Shown: in pieces, positions 1-7,991 of the stretch
Layout of the letters: each line of letters begins with the position of its first letter
How positions within the stretch are numbered: position 1 is the first letter of the stretch
Assembly: GCF_035594035.1 (NCBI RefSeq)
Contig: NZ_CP141588.1
Span: 3,192,501-3,256,500 of the forward strand
DNA from: Sphingomonas sp. LY54
GTDB taxonomy: Bacteria > Pseudomonadota > Alphaproteobacteria > Sphingomonadales > Sphingomonadaceae
Direction of reading: 5' to 3'
Length of the DNA: 64,000 nucleotides
Notes under the pieces: generated by a model
Seen by the model: the letters and a program-made list of their open reading frames with translations, nothing else
Told to the model about the DNA's origin: nothing
Databases searched by the model: none
Position numbers and translations under genes: made by a program

Positions 1-438
1 TGCCTGAGCAAGGGTCACGTCTTCGAGGCGTGGTTCGGCTCGACCGAGGATTATGAGGACCAGCGCCGGCGCTGGCTCGTGGAATGTCCGATGTGCGGCG
101 ATCCCGAGGTCGAGAAGGCCGTGATGGCGCCCAATGTCGCGGCCAAGGGCAATCGCGGGGGCGATGCGTCGTCCGCCGCTTCGGTGATGAGCGCCGATCC
201 GGCCAAGATGAAGACGATGCTGGCCGCGCTGGCCGTCGCCCAGCGCAAGATGCTCGAAACCTCGGACTTTGTCGGCGACCGCTTCGCCGACGAAGCCCGC
301 GCGATCCATCTCGGCGAGGCCGACGCCCGCTCCATCCACGGCCGCGCCACGCCCCAGCAGACGCAGAGTCTGATCGAGGAAGGAATCACCGTCGCGCCGC
401 TGCCATTCCCGGTGGTCGAGCCGGGGCAGGAGAATTGA
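1..438 (+). CDS. DUF1178 family protein, 5' truncated by window edge
   Basis: The reading frame is open from base 1 to the stop at 436-438, so the true start lies left of the window. The visible 145 residues begin CLSKGHVFEAWFGS and contain a CPMCGD motif followed by VEKAVMAP, the pattern I associate with DUF1178, a small conserved proteobacterial family of unknown function with a likely zinc-ribbon-like N-terminus. The C-terminal half is helical and charged. A Met inside the frame at 79 would cut off the conserved first motif, so it is not the start. It precedes a tRNA gene by 36 nt. Function unknown. Confidence 0.8.
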   Translation, partial: CLSKGHVFEAWFGSTEDYEDQRRRWLVECPMCGDPEVEKAVMAPNVAAKGNRGGDASSAASVMSADPAKMKTMLAALAVAQRKMLETSDFVGDRFADEARAIHLGEADARSIHGRATPQQTQSLIEEGITVAPLPFPVVEPGQEN

Positions 439-474
439 CCGAGCGCCGCGCCCGGCCTAACCACGCCCTCGGTC

Positions 475-551
475 GGCCCCGTAGCTCAGCAGGATAGAGC
501 AACTGATTCCTAATCAGTAGGCCACAGGTTCGAATCCTGTCGGGGTCACCA
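475..551 (+). tRNA. tRNA-Arg, anticodon CCT
   Basis: A full cloverleaf can be folded. The acceptor stem GGCCCCG (475-481) pairs with CGGGGTC (541-547). The D arm contains TAGCTCAGCAGGATAGAGCA. The anticodon stem ACTGA/TCAGT encloses the loop TTCCTAA, giving anticodon CCT for AGG codons. The T arm reads ACAGGTTCGAATCCTGT. The CCA end is encoded (549-551). AGG is a rare codon in GC-rich alphaproteobacteria. The gene stands alone between a DUF1178 gene and folE. Confidence 0.97.
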
Positions 552-574
552 TTTGTCTTGAGCAACGGGGAAGA

Positions 575-1195
575 ATGATGAACGGAGCCGATGAGCCCAG
601 CGACGGCGATCTGGTCCGCCCCTCCCCGAAGGTTTCGGTGCCCGACGACGTGCAGGAGGCTGTGCGGACCCTGATCCGCTGGGCCGGCGACGATCCGTCG
701 CGCGAAGGCCTGCTCGAAACGCCGGCTCGGGTAGCCCGCGCGTGGCGCGAATATGCCCGTGGCTATCGGGAGGATCCGGCGCACCATCTCGACCGCACCT
801 TCGAGGAGGTCGGCGGTTATGACGAGATCGTTTTGCTCCGGGACATACCGTTCCAGTCGCATTGCGAGCATCACATGGCGCCGATTATCGGCAAGGCGGC
901 GATCGCCTATCTGCCGAGCGACCGCGTCGTCGGCATCTCCAAGCTGGCGCGGGTGCTGCACGGCTTCGCGCGGCGCCTGCAGGTTCAGGAGCGGCTGACC
1001 GCGCAGGTGGCGGACGCGATCTGGGAGCATTTGAAGCCGCACGGCGTGGCCGTCGTGATCGAGGCGAGCCACGCCTGCATGACCGCGCGTGGCGTCCATA
1101 CGCCCGGCGTGATGATGACCACCAGCCGGATGATGGGCGTGTTCCGCAACGACGAGCGTAGTCGCCGCGAGGTGCTGGCCCTGATGGGCTATTGA
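575..1195 (+). CDS. folE: GTP cyclohydrolase I
   Basis: Converts GTP to 7,8-dihydroneopterin triphosphate, the first step of tetrahydrofolate (and queuosine precursor) synthesis, in the cytoplasm. The 206-residue length is normal for FolE type I. The zinc ligands are visible as CEHH (C97, H100) and C168 in the [10 protein letters not shown] motif; the 71-residue spacing between the two cysteines matches the family. The TPARVARAW and [18 protein letters not shown] segments are also family signatures. A GGGGAAG ribosome site at about 567 supports the ATG at 575; a second ATG follows at once at 578. It lies 23 nt after the tRNA and is convergent with the L,D-transpeptidase genes. Confidence 0.97.
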   Translation: MMNGADEPSDGDLVRPSPKVSVPDDVQEAVRTLIRWAGDDPSREGLLETPARVARAWREYARGYREDPAHHLDRTFEEVGGYDEIVLLRDIPFQSHCEHHMAPIIGKAAIAYLPSDRVVGISKLARVLHGFARRLQVQERLTAQVADAIWEHLKPHGVAVVIEASHACMTARGVHTPGVMMTTSRMMGVFRNDERSRREVLALMGY

Positions 1196-1204
1196 TCGGT
1201 CGCT

Positions 1205-2398
1205 TCAGGCCGTTCGCAGCTTATTGAGGCTGGCGATCAGGCGCGCGTCGCGGCCGTAGGGATCGGCGTGCAGGGTGAGCCGGCCGTCGGCGTCTGCTTC
1301 GGCCGTGAAATAGACGAGATAGACCGGCCGGAAACGCTCGAGGGCGACGGTGCGGGTCGCCCACCCGGCCATCGCGCGACGCAGCCGCGACGGGCTCGAT
1401 CCGTCCAACTCGAGCAGGTCGGCTGCGAGTTCGTCCATGTCCTTGACCCTGATGCAGCCGTTGCTGAACGTGCGGGTGGAGGCCGCGAACAGGCCCTTGG
1501 CAGGCGTGTCGTGCAGATAGATGAGCTGCGGGTTGGGCATGTCGAGCTTGATCTTGCCGAGCGCGTTGCGCGGCCCGGGCGGCTGGCGAAACACCCCGCC
1601 CGAATAATCAAAACCGCTCGCGCTGCGGCCCATGCGGCGGGCGATGCTCGGCGGCACGCTCCACCATGGATTGACCACCAGCGAGAGGGCAGGGACCGCG
1701 ATCTGCGGCGTCGGCGTGGAGGGCTTGCCGACGATCACGTCGTGGGCGGCGACCGGCGTTCCGTCCTCGAACAATTGCAGCCGATAGGCCGGGACGTTGA
1801 CTAACACATAATCGGAGCCGATCTCGCGCGGCATCCAGCGCCAGCGCTCCAGATTGGCGCGCAGGCGGTCGCGCGTCGCAGGGGCCTCCGCATCGGCATA
1901 GGCCGCGCGCAGGGCGGCATATCGTTCGTCGGACGGCAGCAGGCCCCGCAGCCAGTCCCGCACCCGATTGGCACGGACGGCGGCCTCGAGCCCATAGGCG
2001 AGCGTCTCGGCGTCGGGGCCGTAGCGCTCGATATGCCAGTCGAAGCGGGCCGGATCGACGCGACCGAACGCATAATCGCGCGCGAGCCGCAGCGCGGCCG
2101 CCGTCGCGGCATCGTCGGTGCGGGCGCGGTCGCCGCTGAGCGCCAGCGCGGCCAGGGTCTCGGGCCCGTAGTCCGCCGGATCGAGGCCTTCCCCGGCCGC
2201 AGCATTCAGTTCTGCGTGGAGATCGCGCAACGCGTCGGCGGACCAGAAAGGCGGTGGCGCCTCGGCGGCGGCGCGAGCGGCGCCGTCCGGCAGGATCGGG
2301 CCGGGCGGCATCGTCGCCGTGGTGAGGAAGATGGCGACCCCCGTCGACAGGCCGAAAAGCGCAAGCTTCTCCGCAGCTCTGCCGACGCTGAACGGCAT
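1205..2398 (-). CDS. L,D-transpeptidase (YkuD domain), paralogue A
   Basis: Predicted exported enzyme that forms 3-3 cross-links in peptidoglycan or attaches proteins to it. I chose the ATG at 2398 because GGAGGTGAG lies just upstream; it gives 397 residues with a hydrophobic export segment at about 10-28. A YcbB-like scaffold region (WSADALRDL, about 45-130) precedes the YkuD catalytic domain. The active site reads SNGCIRVKD with the nucleophile at C315; the usual motif is SHGC, so the histidine before Gly-Cys is Asn here. The other conserved histidine is present in IYLHDTPAKGLF. The adjacent upstream gene (2478-3710) is a clear paralogue. Confidence 0.9.
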   Translation of the reverse strand: MPFSVGRAAEKLALFGLSTGVAIFLTTATMPPGPILPDGAARAAAEAPPPFWSADALRDLHAELNAAAGEGLDPADYGPETLAALALSGDRARTDDAATAAALRLARDYAFGRVDPARFDWHIERYGPDAETLAYGLEAAVRANRVRDWLRGLLPSDERYAALRAAYADAEAPATRDRLRANLERWRWMPREIGSDYVLVNVPAYRLQLFEDGTPVAAHDVIVGKPSTPTPQIAVPALSLVVNPWWSVPPSIARRMGRSASGFDYSGGVFRQPPGPRNALGKIKLDMPNPQLIYLHDTPAKGLFAASTRTFSNGCIRVKDMDELAADLLELDGSSPSRLRRAMAGWATRTVALERFRPVYLVYFTAEADADGRLTLHADPYGRDARLIASLNKLRTA

Positions 2399-2477
2399 TC
2401 TCACCTCCGATGGCGGCACCGGGCGACCCGGCAGCCTCAGCCTAACGCAAGATTTTCCGCTGTCCCAACGTTTTCGC

Positions 2478-3710
2478 TCACGATCCGGTTGCCGTTGCAG
2501 CCGCGGCCGCGCGCGCGGCGTAGCGCACCGGGCGGTCGAGGCTGGCGATCAGCTTGGCGTCGCGCCCATAGGGGTCCTCGTAGCGGACGATCGCCCCGTC
2601 CGGCGCGGCGTCGAGCGTGAAATAGACCAGATAGACCGGGCGCGCCTTGGGCAAGGCGAGCGTGCGGGTGGCGGAGCCTGCCAGCGCCTGGCGGACGGCA
2701 TCGGCATCGCCGGCGTCGCGCTCGGCCAGCTCGGCGGCGAGCCGTTCGACGTCCTTCACCCGGATGCAGCCGTGGCTGAACGCGCGCGAGCTTTCGCCGA
2801 ACAGGTGCTTGGACGGCGTATCGTGGAGGTAGATGGCGTGCGGGTTGGGCATGTCGATCTTGACCTTGCCGAGCGCATTGCCGGGGCCGGGACGCTGGCG
2901 CACCGCGCCGCCCGAAAAGACATAGCCCTTGCCGGCACCGGGGCGAATGCTGCCGGCGATGCTGCGCGGCACGTTCCACCACGGATTGACGACCAGTGCC
3001 CGGGCGTGGCTCGCAATCTGCGGCGTCGGCGTCTTGGGCGCGCCGACCACGACCGTATAGGAAGTGACCGGCTTGCCGTCCTCGACCAGGTCCAGCGTGT
3101 AGCTCGGCACGTTGACATAGATATGGTCGTCGCCCAGCCGCCGCGGCATCCAGCGCCAGCGTTCGAGATTGGCGCGCAGCCGATCGCGCATCGTCGGGTC
3201 GCTCTCGCCGGCATAAGCGGCGCGCAGCGCGGCGTAGCGCGGGTCGGACGGCAGCAGGCTGCGCAGCCAAGGCTGGACGCGGCCGTCGCGGACGGCGCCC
3301 TGCAGGCCGGCGGCGAGGCTGCCGCCATCCTCGCCGCGCTCGATATGCCAGCCGAACCGGCTGCGGTCGGCGACCCGTCCCTGCAAATAATCGCGCGCCA
3401 GCGCCAGTGCGGCGGCGGTGGCGATTCGGTCGGTGTCGGCGCTTTCCCCGCGGACGATGGCGGCGTCGAGGGCGGGCAGGTCATAGGCCGCGCTGTCGAG
3501 CCCTTCGCGCTCGGCCGCGCGCACTTCGTCGGCGAGTTCCCGGAGGGCGTCGGCCGACCAAAGGTGCATGGCCCGGACGGGCGCAGGCGCCGCTTCGGGG
3601 GCGACCGTGGGAACGGGGCCGGCGGAGGCGCCCGTCCCGAGCACGCCCACCGAGAGCAGGACCAGGGAAGCCATTGCGCCGGGCATGTGCCGGCCTGCGC
3701 TGAATCGCAT
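2478..3710 (-). CDS. L,D-transpeptidase (YkuD domain), paralogue B
   Basis: Second member of a tandem pair, with the same architecture as its neighbour: signal peptide (about residues 10-32), scaffold region beginning LWSADALREL, then the YkuD domain. The catalytic motif is the canonical SHGCIRVKD, and the cysteine falls at residue 315, the same number as in paralogue A, so the copies are nearly collinear. The longest frame starts at 3872, but GGAGACGAAG directly before the ATG at 3710 and the signal peptide support 410 residues. The 79 nt gap to paralogue A and shared direction suggest co-transcription. Both likely act in the periplasm on peptidoglycan; separate substrates are only inferred. 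Confidence 0.9.
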   Translation of the reverse strand: MRFSAGRHMPGAMASLVLLSVGVLGTGASAGPVPTVAPEAAPAPVRAMHLWSADALRELADEVRAAEREGLDSAAYDLPALDAAIVRGESADTDRIATAAALALARDYLQGRVADRSRFGWHIERGEDGGSLAAGLQGAVRDGRVQPWLRSLLPSDPRYAALRAAYAGESDPTMRDRLRANLERWRWMPRRLGDDHIYVNVPSYTLDLVEDGKPVTSYTVVVGAPKTPTPQIASHARALVVNPWWNVPRSIAGSIRPGAGKGYVFSGGAVRQRPGPGNALGKVKIDMPNPHAIYLHDTPSKHLFGESSRAFSHGCIRVKDVERLAAELAERDAGDADAVRQALAGSATRTLALPKARPVYLVYFTLDAAPDGAIVRYEDPYGRDAKLIASLDRPVRYAARAAAAATATGS

Positions 3711-4113
3711 CTTCGTCTCCATCGGACTGGATCGGGCCGCGGCTCTCCGCGCGGCGATGCAAGCTGTCTGGCCGGAGGCGGGGGTGCCCGCAGCCGCTAA
3801 GCGATGGAGACGGGATAGCGGGCGACCGGCAGCCCTGTCGCGCAACAAGCGGCGTTCGTCTCGGCCGCGCATTTTCGTCGAGCGAAGTAAACCGTTCGAT
3901 ATAACCTACGAAGTGTCAGGTGAGCCCCAGGCATAGTTAGTCGAGGACTAGGTAAAGATAGTAAAAGCGATCTTTACATGCGGCTCCAAACGTATAGCTT
4001 TCAAGTCGGAGCGGGTGGGGTGACTCGGTCATTTCCTCCGTTAGCGTCAAAGATCGCGCCTCGTGCTCGGACACGACTCGACATTCGTCGGTCGGTGCAG
4101 GGGAGCATTTGCG
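3711..4113. other. Intergenic region between divergent genes, with palindromes
   Basis: About 400 nt between the divergently transcribed L,D-transpeptidase and autotransporter genes; it should hold both promoters. It is noticeably richer in A/T than its flanks around 3890-3990. It contains a perfect 8-bp inverted repeat GTAAAGAT (3952-3959) / ATCTTTAC (3970-3977) and, just upstream, TAGTC-GAG-GACTA (3938-3950). I see no convincing gene or well-spaced -35/-10 pair. Confidence 0.5.
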
Positions 4114-7100
4114 ATGAAATCAGCGGGATTGGTGATTCTGCGGCGGTCGCTGCTGGCGGCGGCCTCGACGGCTTCGATGATGGCGGGCGGCGCGGCCTTT
4201 GCGCAGAACGGGCCCAGCGCCTCCATACCGACGGCGACGCTCGACATCGTCGCCAATCACGAAGTGCCGCTCGGTCCGCCGAGCGCGCTGCCCGGGATCA
4301 ACGCGCCGGGCAATGGCTCGGTCTATTCCAATTCCCCGCAGGTGCTCGATCCGGCCGGCTCGATCAACGGCGTCGGCCAGCAGATCGCGTTCATCCAGAC
4401 CGGGCCGACCACGGCGGGCCTGAGCCTGTGCAGCGGCTCGTTGATCAATGCCCGCACTGTCATCACGGCGGCGCACTGCCTCTACAACAATCCGACCCAC
4501 CGTTACGGTAGCAACACCGGCTCGGGCGGCGGCGTCAGCGGCAATTTCGGCACGGGCGGCGCCCCGCTCAACTCGCAGGGCATTCCGCTGAGCTTCGGCT
4601 TCGAGTCGCTGAACCGCAACTGCTTCAACGCCAGCGGGCTGCCCTTCACCTGCCCGGCCGGGCAGAAGGGACCGTACGAGACGTGGCGCGACTCTAATTT
4701 CCAGACGGTCACGTCGCGCCACATCTATAACGCCAACCAGGTCTGGTACGGCACCGGCGCGCAGCCGGTCGCGCTCGGCGGCGGCGGCGAGTTCGCCAAC
4801 CAGGATATCGCGCTGGTGACGCTCGACACCCACGTCAAGGACATCCCGACCTGGACCCTGCTGTTCTCGCCGCTCGACGGCCCGACCCACGCCATCGTCA
4901 CCGGCTATGGCGGCGCCGGCGTCGGCCTGTCCGGCCTCGGCAACCTCGCCGGCATCGACTATCGCCGGCGCTCCGCCGAGAACATGATCGACGCGCTGAT
5001 GACCAACAATGACTGGGTCGACAGCCCGGCGATCGATCCCGGCAACACCGCTTATGCGGCGCACCAGCATGCGATCTACTGGCTGGATTTCGACGATCCC
5101 GACCACGATCCGGACAATCTGCCGGCCAATTTCTTCACCAACACCGCCCCCCCGGGCGGCCGCAACAACGGCTATTATGATTTCAACGGTCTCGGCGGCA
5201 TCACCCTCGCCAATGAGGGCGCGACCGCGGGCGGCGATTCCGGCGGCCCGCTGATCGTCGACCAGAGGTTCGACAAGCCGGTGGTGGTCGGGGTCCTGAC
5301 GGGCAGCTGGTCGTTCAACGGCGGCATCTCCACCTACGGCCAGTTCAACGTCTATCCGCCCCTGTTCCAGTTCTGGGAGGATATCGTCCAGAACAATCCC
5401 TACGTTTATGCGTCGGCCAAGGCGGGCATCGGCGACTGGTTCGATCCCAATCACTGGGTCCAGGACATGGATCCCAATTACGGGATCATCGGGCCGGACG
5501 GCGAACTGCTGAACGGCGTGCCGGATTCGCATCAGGGCGGCGCCGACGGCGCGGTCGACAAGTTCGGCACGCTCTGCTTCCTGGAGGCGGACTGCACCAC
5601 GTTCGACGGCCCCGGCGCCCCCGCGGGCACCGGCACGCCGATCGTCACCGCCGGCGGCCCGGGCTCGACCAATTTCGTGCCCAACAATGTCGAGCCGGTG
5701 AACAGCGCCAATTCCGCCCTCTACAAGAAAGCCCGTTATTATGACGTGACGCTGAGCCGCCCCGGCATCACGACGCTCAACCAGGCCGCGACGATCGACA
5801 TGATGACGGTCGACAACCCGCTCGCGGTGCTGGCGATCGGCGCGACCGGCACGCTCAATACGTGGGCCGAATTCACCCAGGGCTCCGGCTGGACCCGCAT
5901 CGACGGCGCGCTCAACACGAACGAGATGCTGGTCGTCAGCGGCCTGCTTTCGGGCAAGGGCACGATCAACGCCGATTTCCTGACGGTGGTCGGCGGCGTT
6001 GTCGCGCCGGCGGGCGCGGCGATCGGCACCTTGAACGTCAATGCCGACACGATCCTGGCCTCGGCCTCGGGCCTGCTGATTGATGTCACGCGCGGCTCGG
6101 CCGACCAGCTCGCCGTGGGCGGCGCGCTCGTCCTGTCCGACGGCAATCTGGTGATGAACAAGATCGGCGCGGCCCCCAAACATGGCGACAGCGCCGTCAT
6201 CGCTACCGCCTCCGGCGGCGTCGGCGGCACGTTCGGCGCCATATACGGCTTCCAGGGCGTGCTGCGCCCCGAGCTGACCTATGGGCCGAACAGCGTCACC
6301 GCCACCTTCCGTTCGGGCAGCCTGGCGAACCACATCACCGGCGGCAATCCGATCGCCATGGCCTTCGCCACGGCGCTCGATCAGCTGCGCCTCACATCCT
6401 ACGACACGCTCTACGGCCTGTACGGCTCGGTCGACTGGATGGACGGCACCAATCTCGCCAACACGCTGAGCGGGTTCGCGCCGCGCGTGGCGGGCGAGGC
6501 AAGGGCGCTCCAGGACGAGCAGAGCCGGGTGATGCTGACCACGATCGGCGACCGCCTGTCGATGCTCGGCACCGACAGGGCGCGCGGCAAGATGAGCGTC
6601 GTCGGCAACCCGGAGATGCTGATGGCGCTCAGCGCGGGCACGGTCGATCAGGCAGCGCAGCAGGGCCTCGGCATCATCCCGACCACGCGCACGATGGGCG
6701 CGCTGCCGCCGGGCATGTCGGGCTTCATCGCCGGCGGCATCCGCACCAACGCCGCGACTCTGGACGGCAGCCGCGCCGCATTCCGCGCCGGCCAGCGCAG
6801 CTGGCATATCGGCATGGGTCTCGAAATGGCGGTCGGCGACGCCGCCACTTTGGGCACCGCCTTCGGCTATGCCAGCGGTTACTCCGCACAAGGCAGCGTC
6901 TATGACCGGGCAGAGGCCAAATCGAGCCAGGTCGCGGTCTACGGCTCCTACCGGCTCGGCGACGGCTTCTATGTCGCCGGCCTTGCCGCTGCGGAGAACA
7001 GCCGCGCCAGCCTCGACCGCCATGCCAGCACGGGCGACGCCGTGTTCGACCTGACCGGTGCGACCAAGGCGTCGCGTTACAGCGCGATGGCGGAGACCGG

Positions 7101-7551
7101 GGTCAATCTCGGCCTCGGCAACGGGCTGATGGTGACGCCGCGCGTGGCGGTCGGCTATTCGTCCTACGCGCTCAGCGGCTATCGCGAGACCGGCGGGGCC
7201 GCGGCGCTCCAGCTCGACGATTTGAAGGTGCAGCAGCTCGACGCCCGGATCGGCGCCAAGCTGTCCGGCTCGACCAGGCTCGGCGGCTGGACCTTCGCTC
7301 CGCAGCTGCAGGCCGATCTGGTCCAGAACCTGTCCGGCGGCCATGACGGCATGACCGTGCGCTTCGCCGATGCGCCGGATCATGCCTTCGCTCTGCCGAT
7401 CGCCGGCGGCGACAGCAATTGGGCCGAGCTCAAGGGTGGCCTCAAGCTGACCAGGGGCAAGCTCGAGTTCGGCGCCGGGCTCGAGACCAGCCTCGGCCGC
7501 ACCGACTATCGCGATGACCGCGCGATGGCGGATTTCACGATCCGCTTCTGA
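4114..7551 (+). CDS. Autotransporter serine protease (type Va secretion)
   Basis: Secreted trypsin-like protease carried through the outer membrane by its own barrel. The ATG at 4114 follows GGGGAG and gives 1145 residues with a signal peptide ending near FAQNG (about residue 31). The catalytic triad is visible: H121 in TAAHCLYN, D231 in NQDIALVTL, S376 in GGDSGGPLIV. A passenger stem of autotransporter-type repeats follows (about 560-730, e.g. GTLNVNADTILASASGLLIDV). The last 280 or so residues form the beta-domain, ending in DFTIRF with a C-terminal aromatic residue, as expected for barrel assembly. A strong terminator follows. Substrate unknown. Confidence 0.92.
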   Translation: MKSAGLVILRRSLLAAASTASMMAGGAAFAQNGPSASIPTATLDIVANHEVPLGPPSALPGINAPGNGSVYSNSPQVLDPAGSINGVGQQIAFIQTGPTTAGLSLCSGSLINARTVITAAHCLYNNPTHRYGSNTGSGGGVSGNFGTGGAPLNSQGIPLSFGFESLNRNCFNASGLPFTCPAGQKGPYETWRDSNFQTVTSRHIYNANQVWYGTGAQPVALGGGGEFANQDIALVTLDTHVKDIPTWTLLFSPLDGPTHAIVTGYGGAGVGLSGLGNLAGIDYRRRSAENMIDALMTNNDWVDSPAIDPGNTAYAAHQHAIYWLDFDDPDHDPDNLPANFFTNTAPPGGRNNGYYDFNGLGGITLANEGATAGGDSGGPLIVDQRFDKPVVVGVLTGSWSFNGGISTYGQFNVYPPLFQFWEDIVQNNPYVYASAKAGIGDWFDPNHWVQDMDPNYGIIGPDGELLNGVPDSHQGGADGAVDKFGTLCFLEADCTTFDGPGAPAGTGTPIVTAGGPGSTNFVPNNVEPVNSANSALYKKARYYDVTLSRPGITTLNQAATIDMMTVDNPLAVLAIGATGTLNTWAEFTQGSGWTRIDGALNTNEMLVVSGLLSGKGTINADFLTVVGGVVAPAGAAIGTLNVNADTILASASGLLIDVTRGSADQLAVGGALVLSDGNLVMNKIGAAPKHGDSAVIATASGGVGGTFGAIYGFQGVLRPELTYGPNSVTATFRSGSLANHITGGNPIAMAFATALDQLRLTSYDTLYGLYGSVDWMDGTNLANTLSGFAPRVAGEARALQDEQSRVMLTTIGDRLSMLGTDRARGKMSVVGNPEMLMALSAGTVDQAAQQGLGIIPTTRTMGALPPGMSGFIAGGIRTNAATLDGSRAAFRAGQRSWHIGMGLEMAVGDAATLGTAFGYASGYSAQGSVYDRAEAKSSQVAVYGSYRLGDGFYVAGLAAAENSRASLDRHASTGDAVFDLTGATKASRYSAMAETGVNLGLGNGLMVTPRVAVGYSSYALSGYRETGGAAALQLDDLKVQQLDARIGAKLSGSTRLGGWTFAPQLQADLVQNLSGGHDGMTVRFADAPDHAFALPIAGGDSNWAELKGGLKLTRGKLEFGAGLETSLGRTDYRDDRAMADFTIRF

Positions 7552-7565
7552 TCCGGAGGGGATTG

Positions 7566-7605
7566 GGGCCTGCGGAAGCGCGATGCTTTCGCAGGCCCAT
7601 TTTTT
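7566..7605 (+). terminator. Rho-independent terminator after the autotransporter gene
   Basis: GGGCCTGCG (7566-7574) pairs with CGCAGGCCC (7590-7598), extended inside by AAGC/GCTT, and is followed by TTTTTT (7600-7605). It lies 14 nt after the autotransporter stop and just before the ribosome site of the I78-like gene, so it should separate most transcription of the two. Confidence 0.93.
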
Positions 7606-7617
7606 ATGGAGACTATC

Positions 7618-7920
7618 ATGGTGGCACGGGCGGCGAGCTGGCTGTTACTGAGTGTCGCCGGCTGCGCCGCGCCGGCCGCGCCGCCGGAGCGCGCGCCGGC
7701 CGCGGCGATCGATGCCGACCGGTGCGACGTGGAGCGGGTGCGGGCACTGGTCGGCGAGCCGGCCACGGCTGAGGTCGGCAAGCGTGCCCAGGCGCTGAGC
7801 GGGGCAGCGATGCTGCGCTGGATCCGTCCGGGCGAGCCGGTCACGTCCGAATATATGACGAGCCGCCTCACGATCGACGTGGACAGCCGCGGTCGCATCC
7901 GCGGCTTTCGGTGCGGCTGA
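7618..7920 (+). CDS. I78 family peptidase-inhibitor lipoprotein
   Basis: 100-residue predicted lipoprotein. The hydrophobic N-terminus ends in a VAGC lipobox. The mature part has the I78 pattern: a cysteine before VRALVGEPAT, then GAAMLRWIRPGEPVTSEYMTSRL, a VDSRGRIRGF stretch and a terminal cysteine. I78 proteins inhibit serine proteases; here that function is inferred from family. GGAG at 7608-7611 supports ATG 7618 rather than ATG 7606, which overlaps the terminator tail. It lies directly downstream of a secreted serine protease gene, which makes a protective or modulating role plausible, but the terminator between them argues against simple co-transcription. Confidence 0.8.
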   Translation: MVARAASWLLLSVAGCAAPAAPPERAPAAAIDADRCDVERVRALVGEPATAEVGKRAQALSGAAMLRWIRPGEPVTSEYMTSRLTIDVDSRGRIRGFRCG

Positions 7921-7991
7921 GCCCCTTCGCCTCTTGTCGTCGCGCCCGGCGCCGTCTTTAAGGATGCCGGAAAAACATGAAGGGGCAGGGC

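Noticed and set aside
4120..7383. A 1087-residue open frame antisense to the autotransporter gene
   Set aside because: Its composition (Ala, Arg, Asp, Gly, Val) is the usual mirror of GC-rich codon use; there is no ribosome site or known motif, while the opposite strand holds a complete protease-barrel gene.
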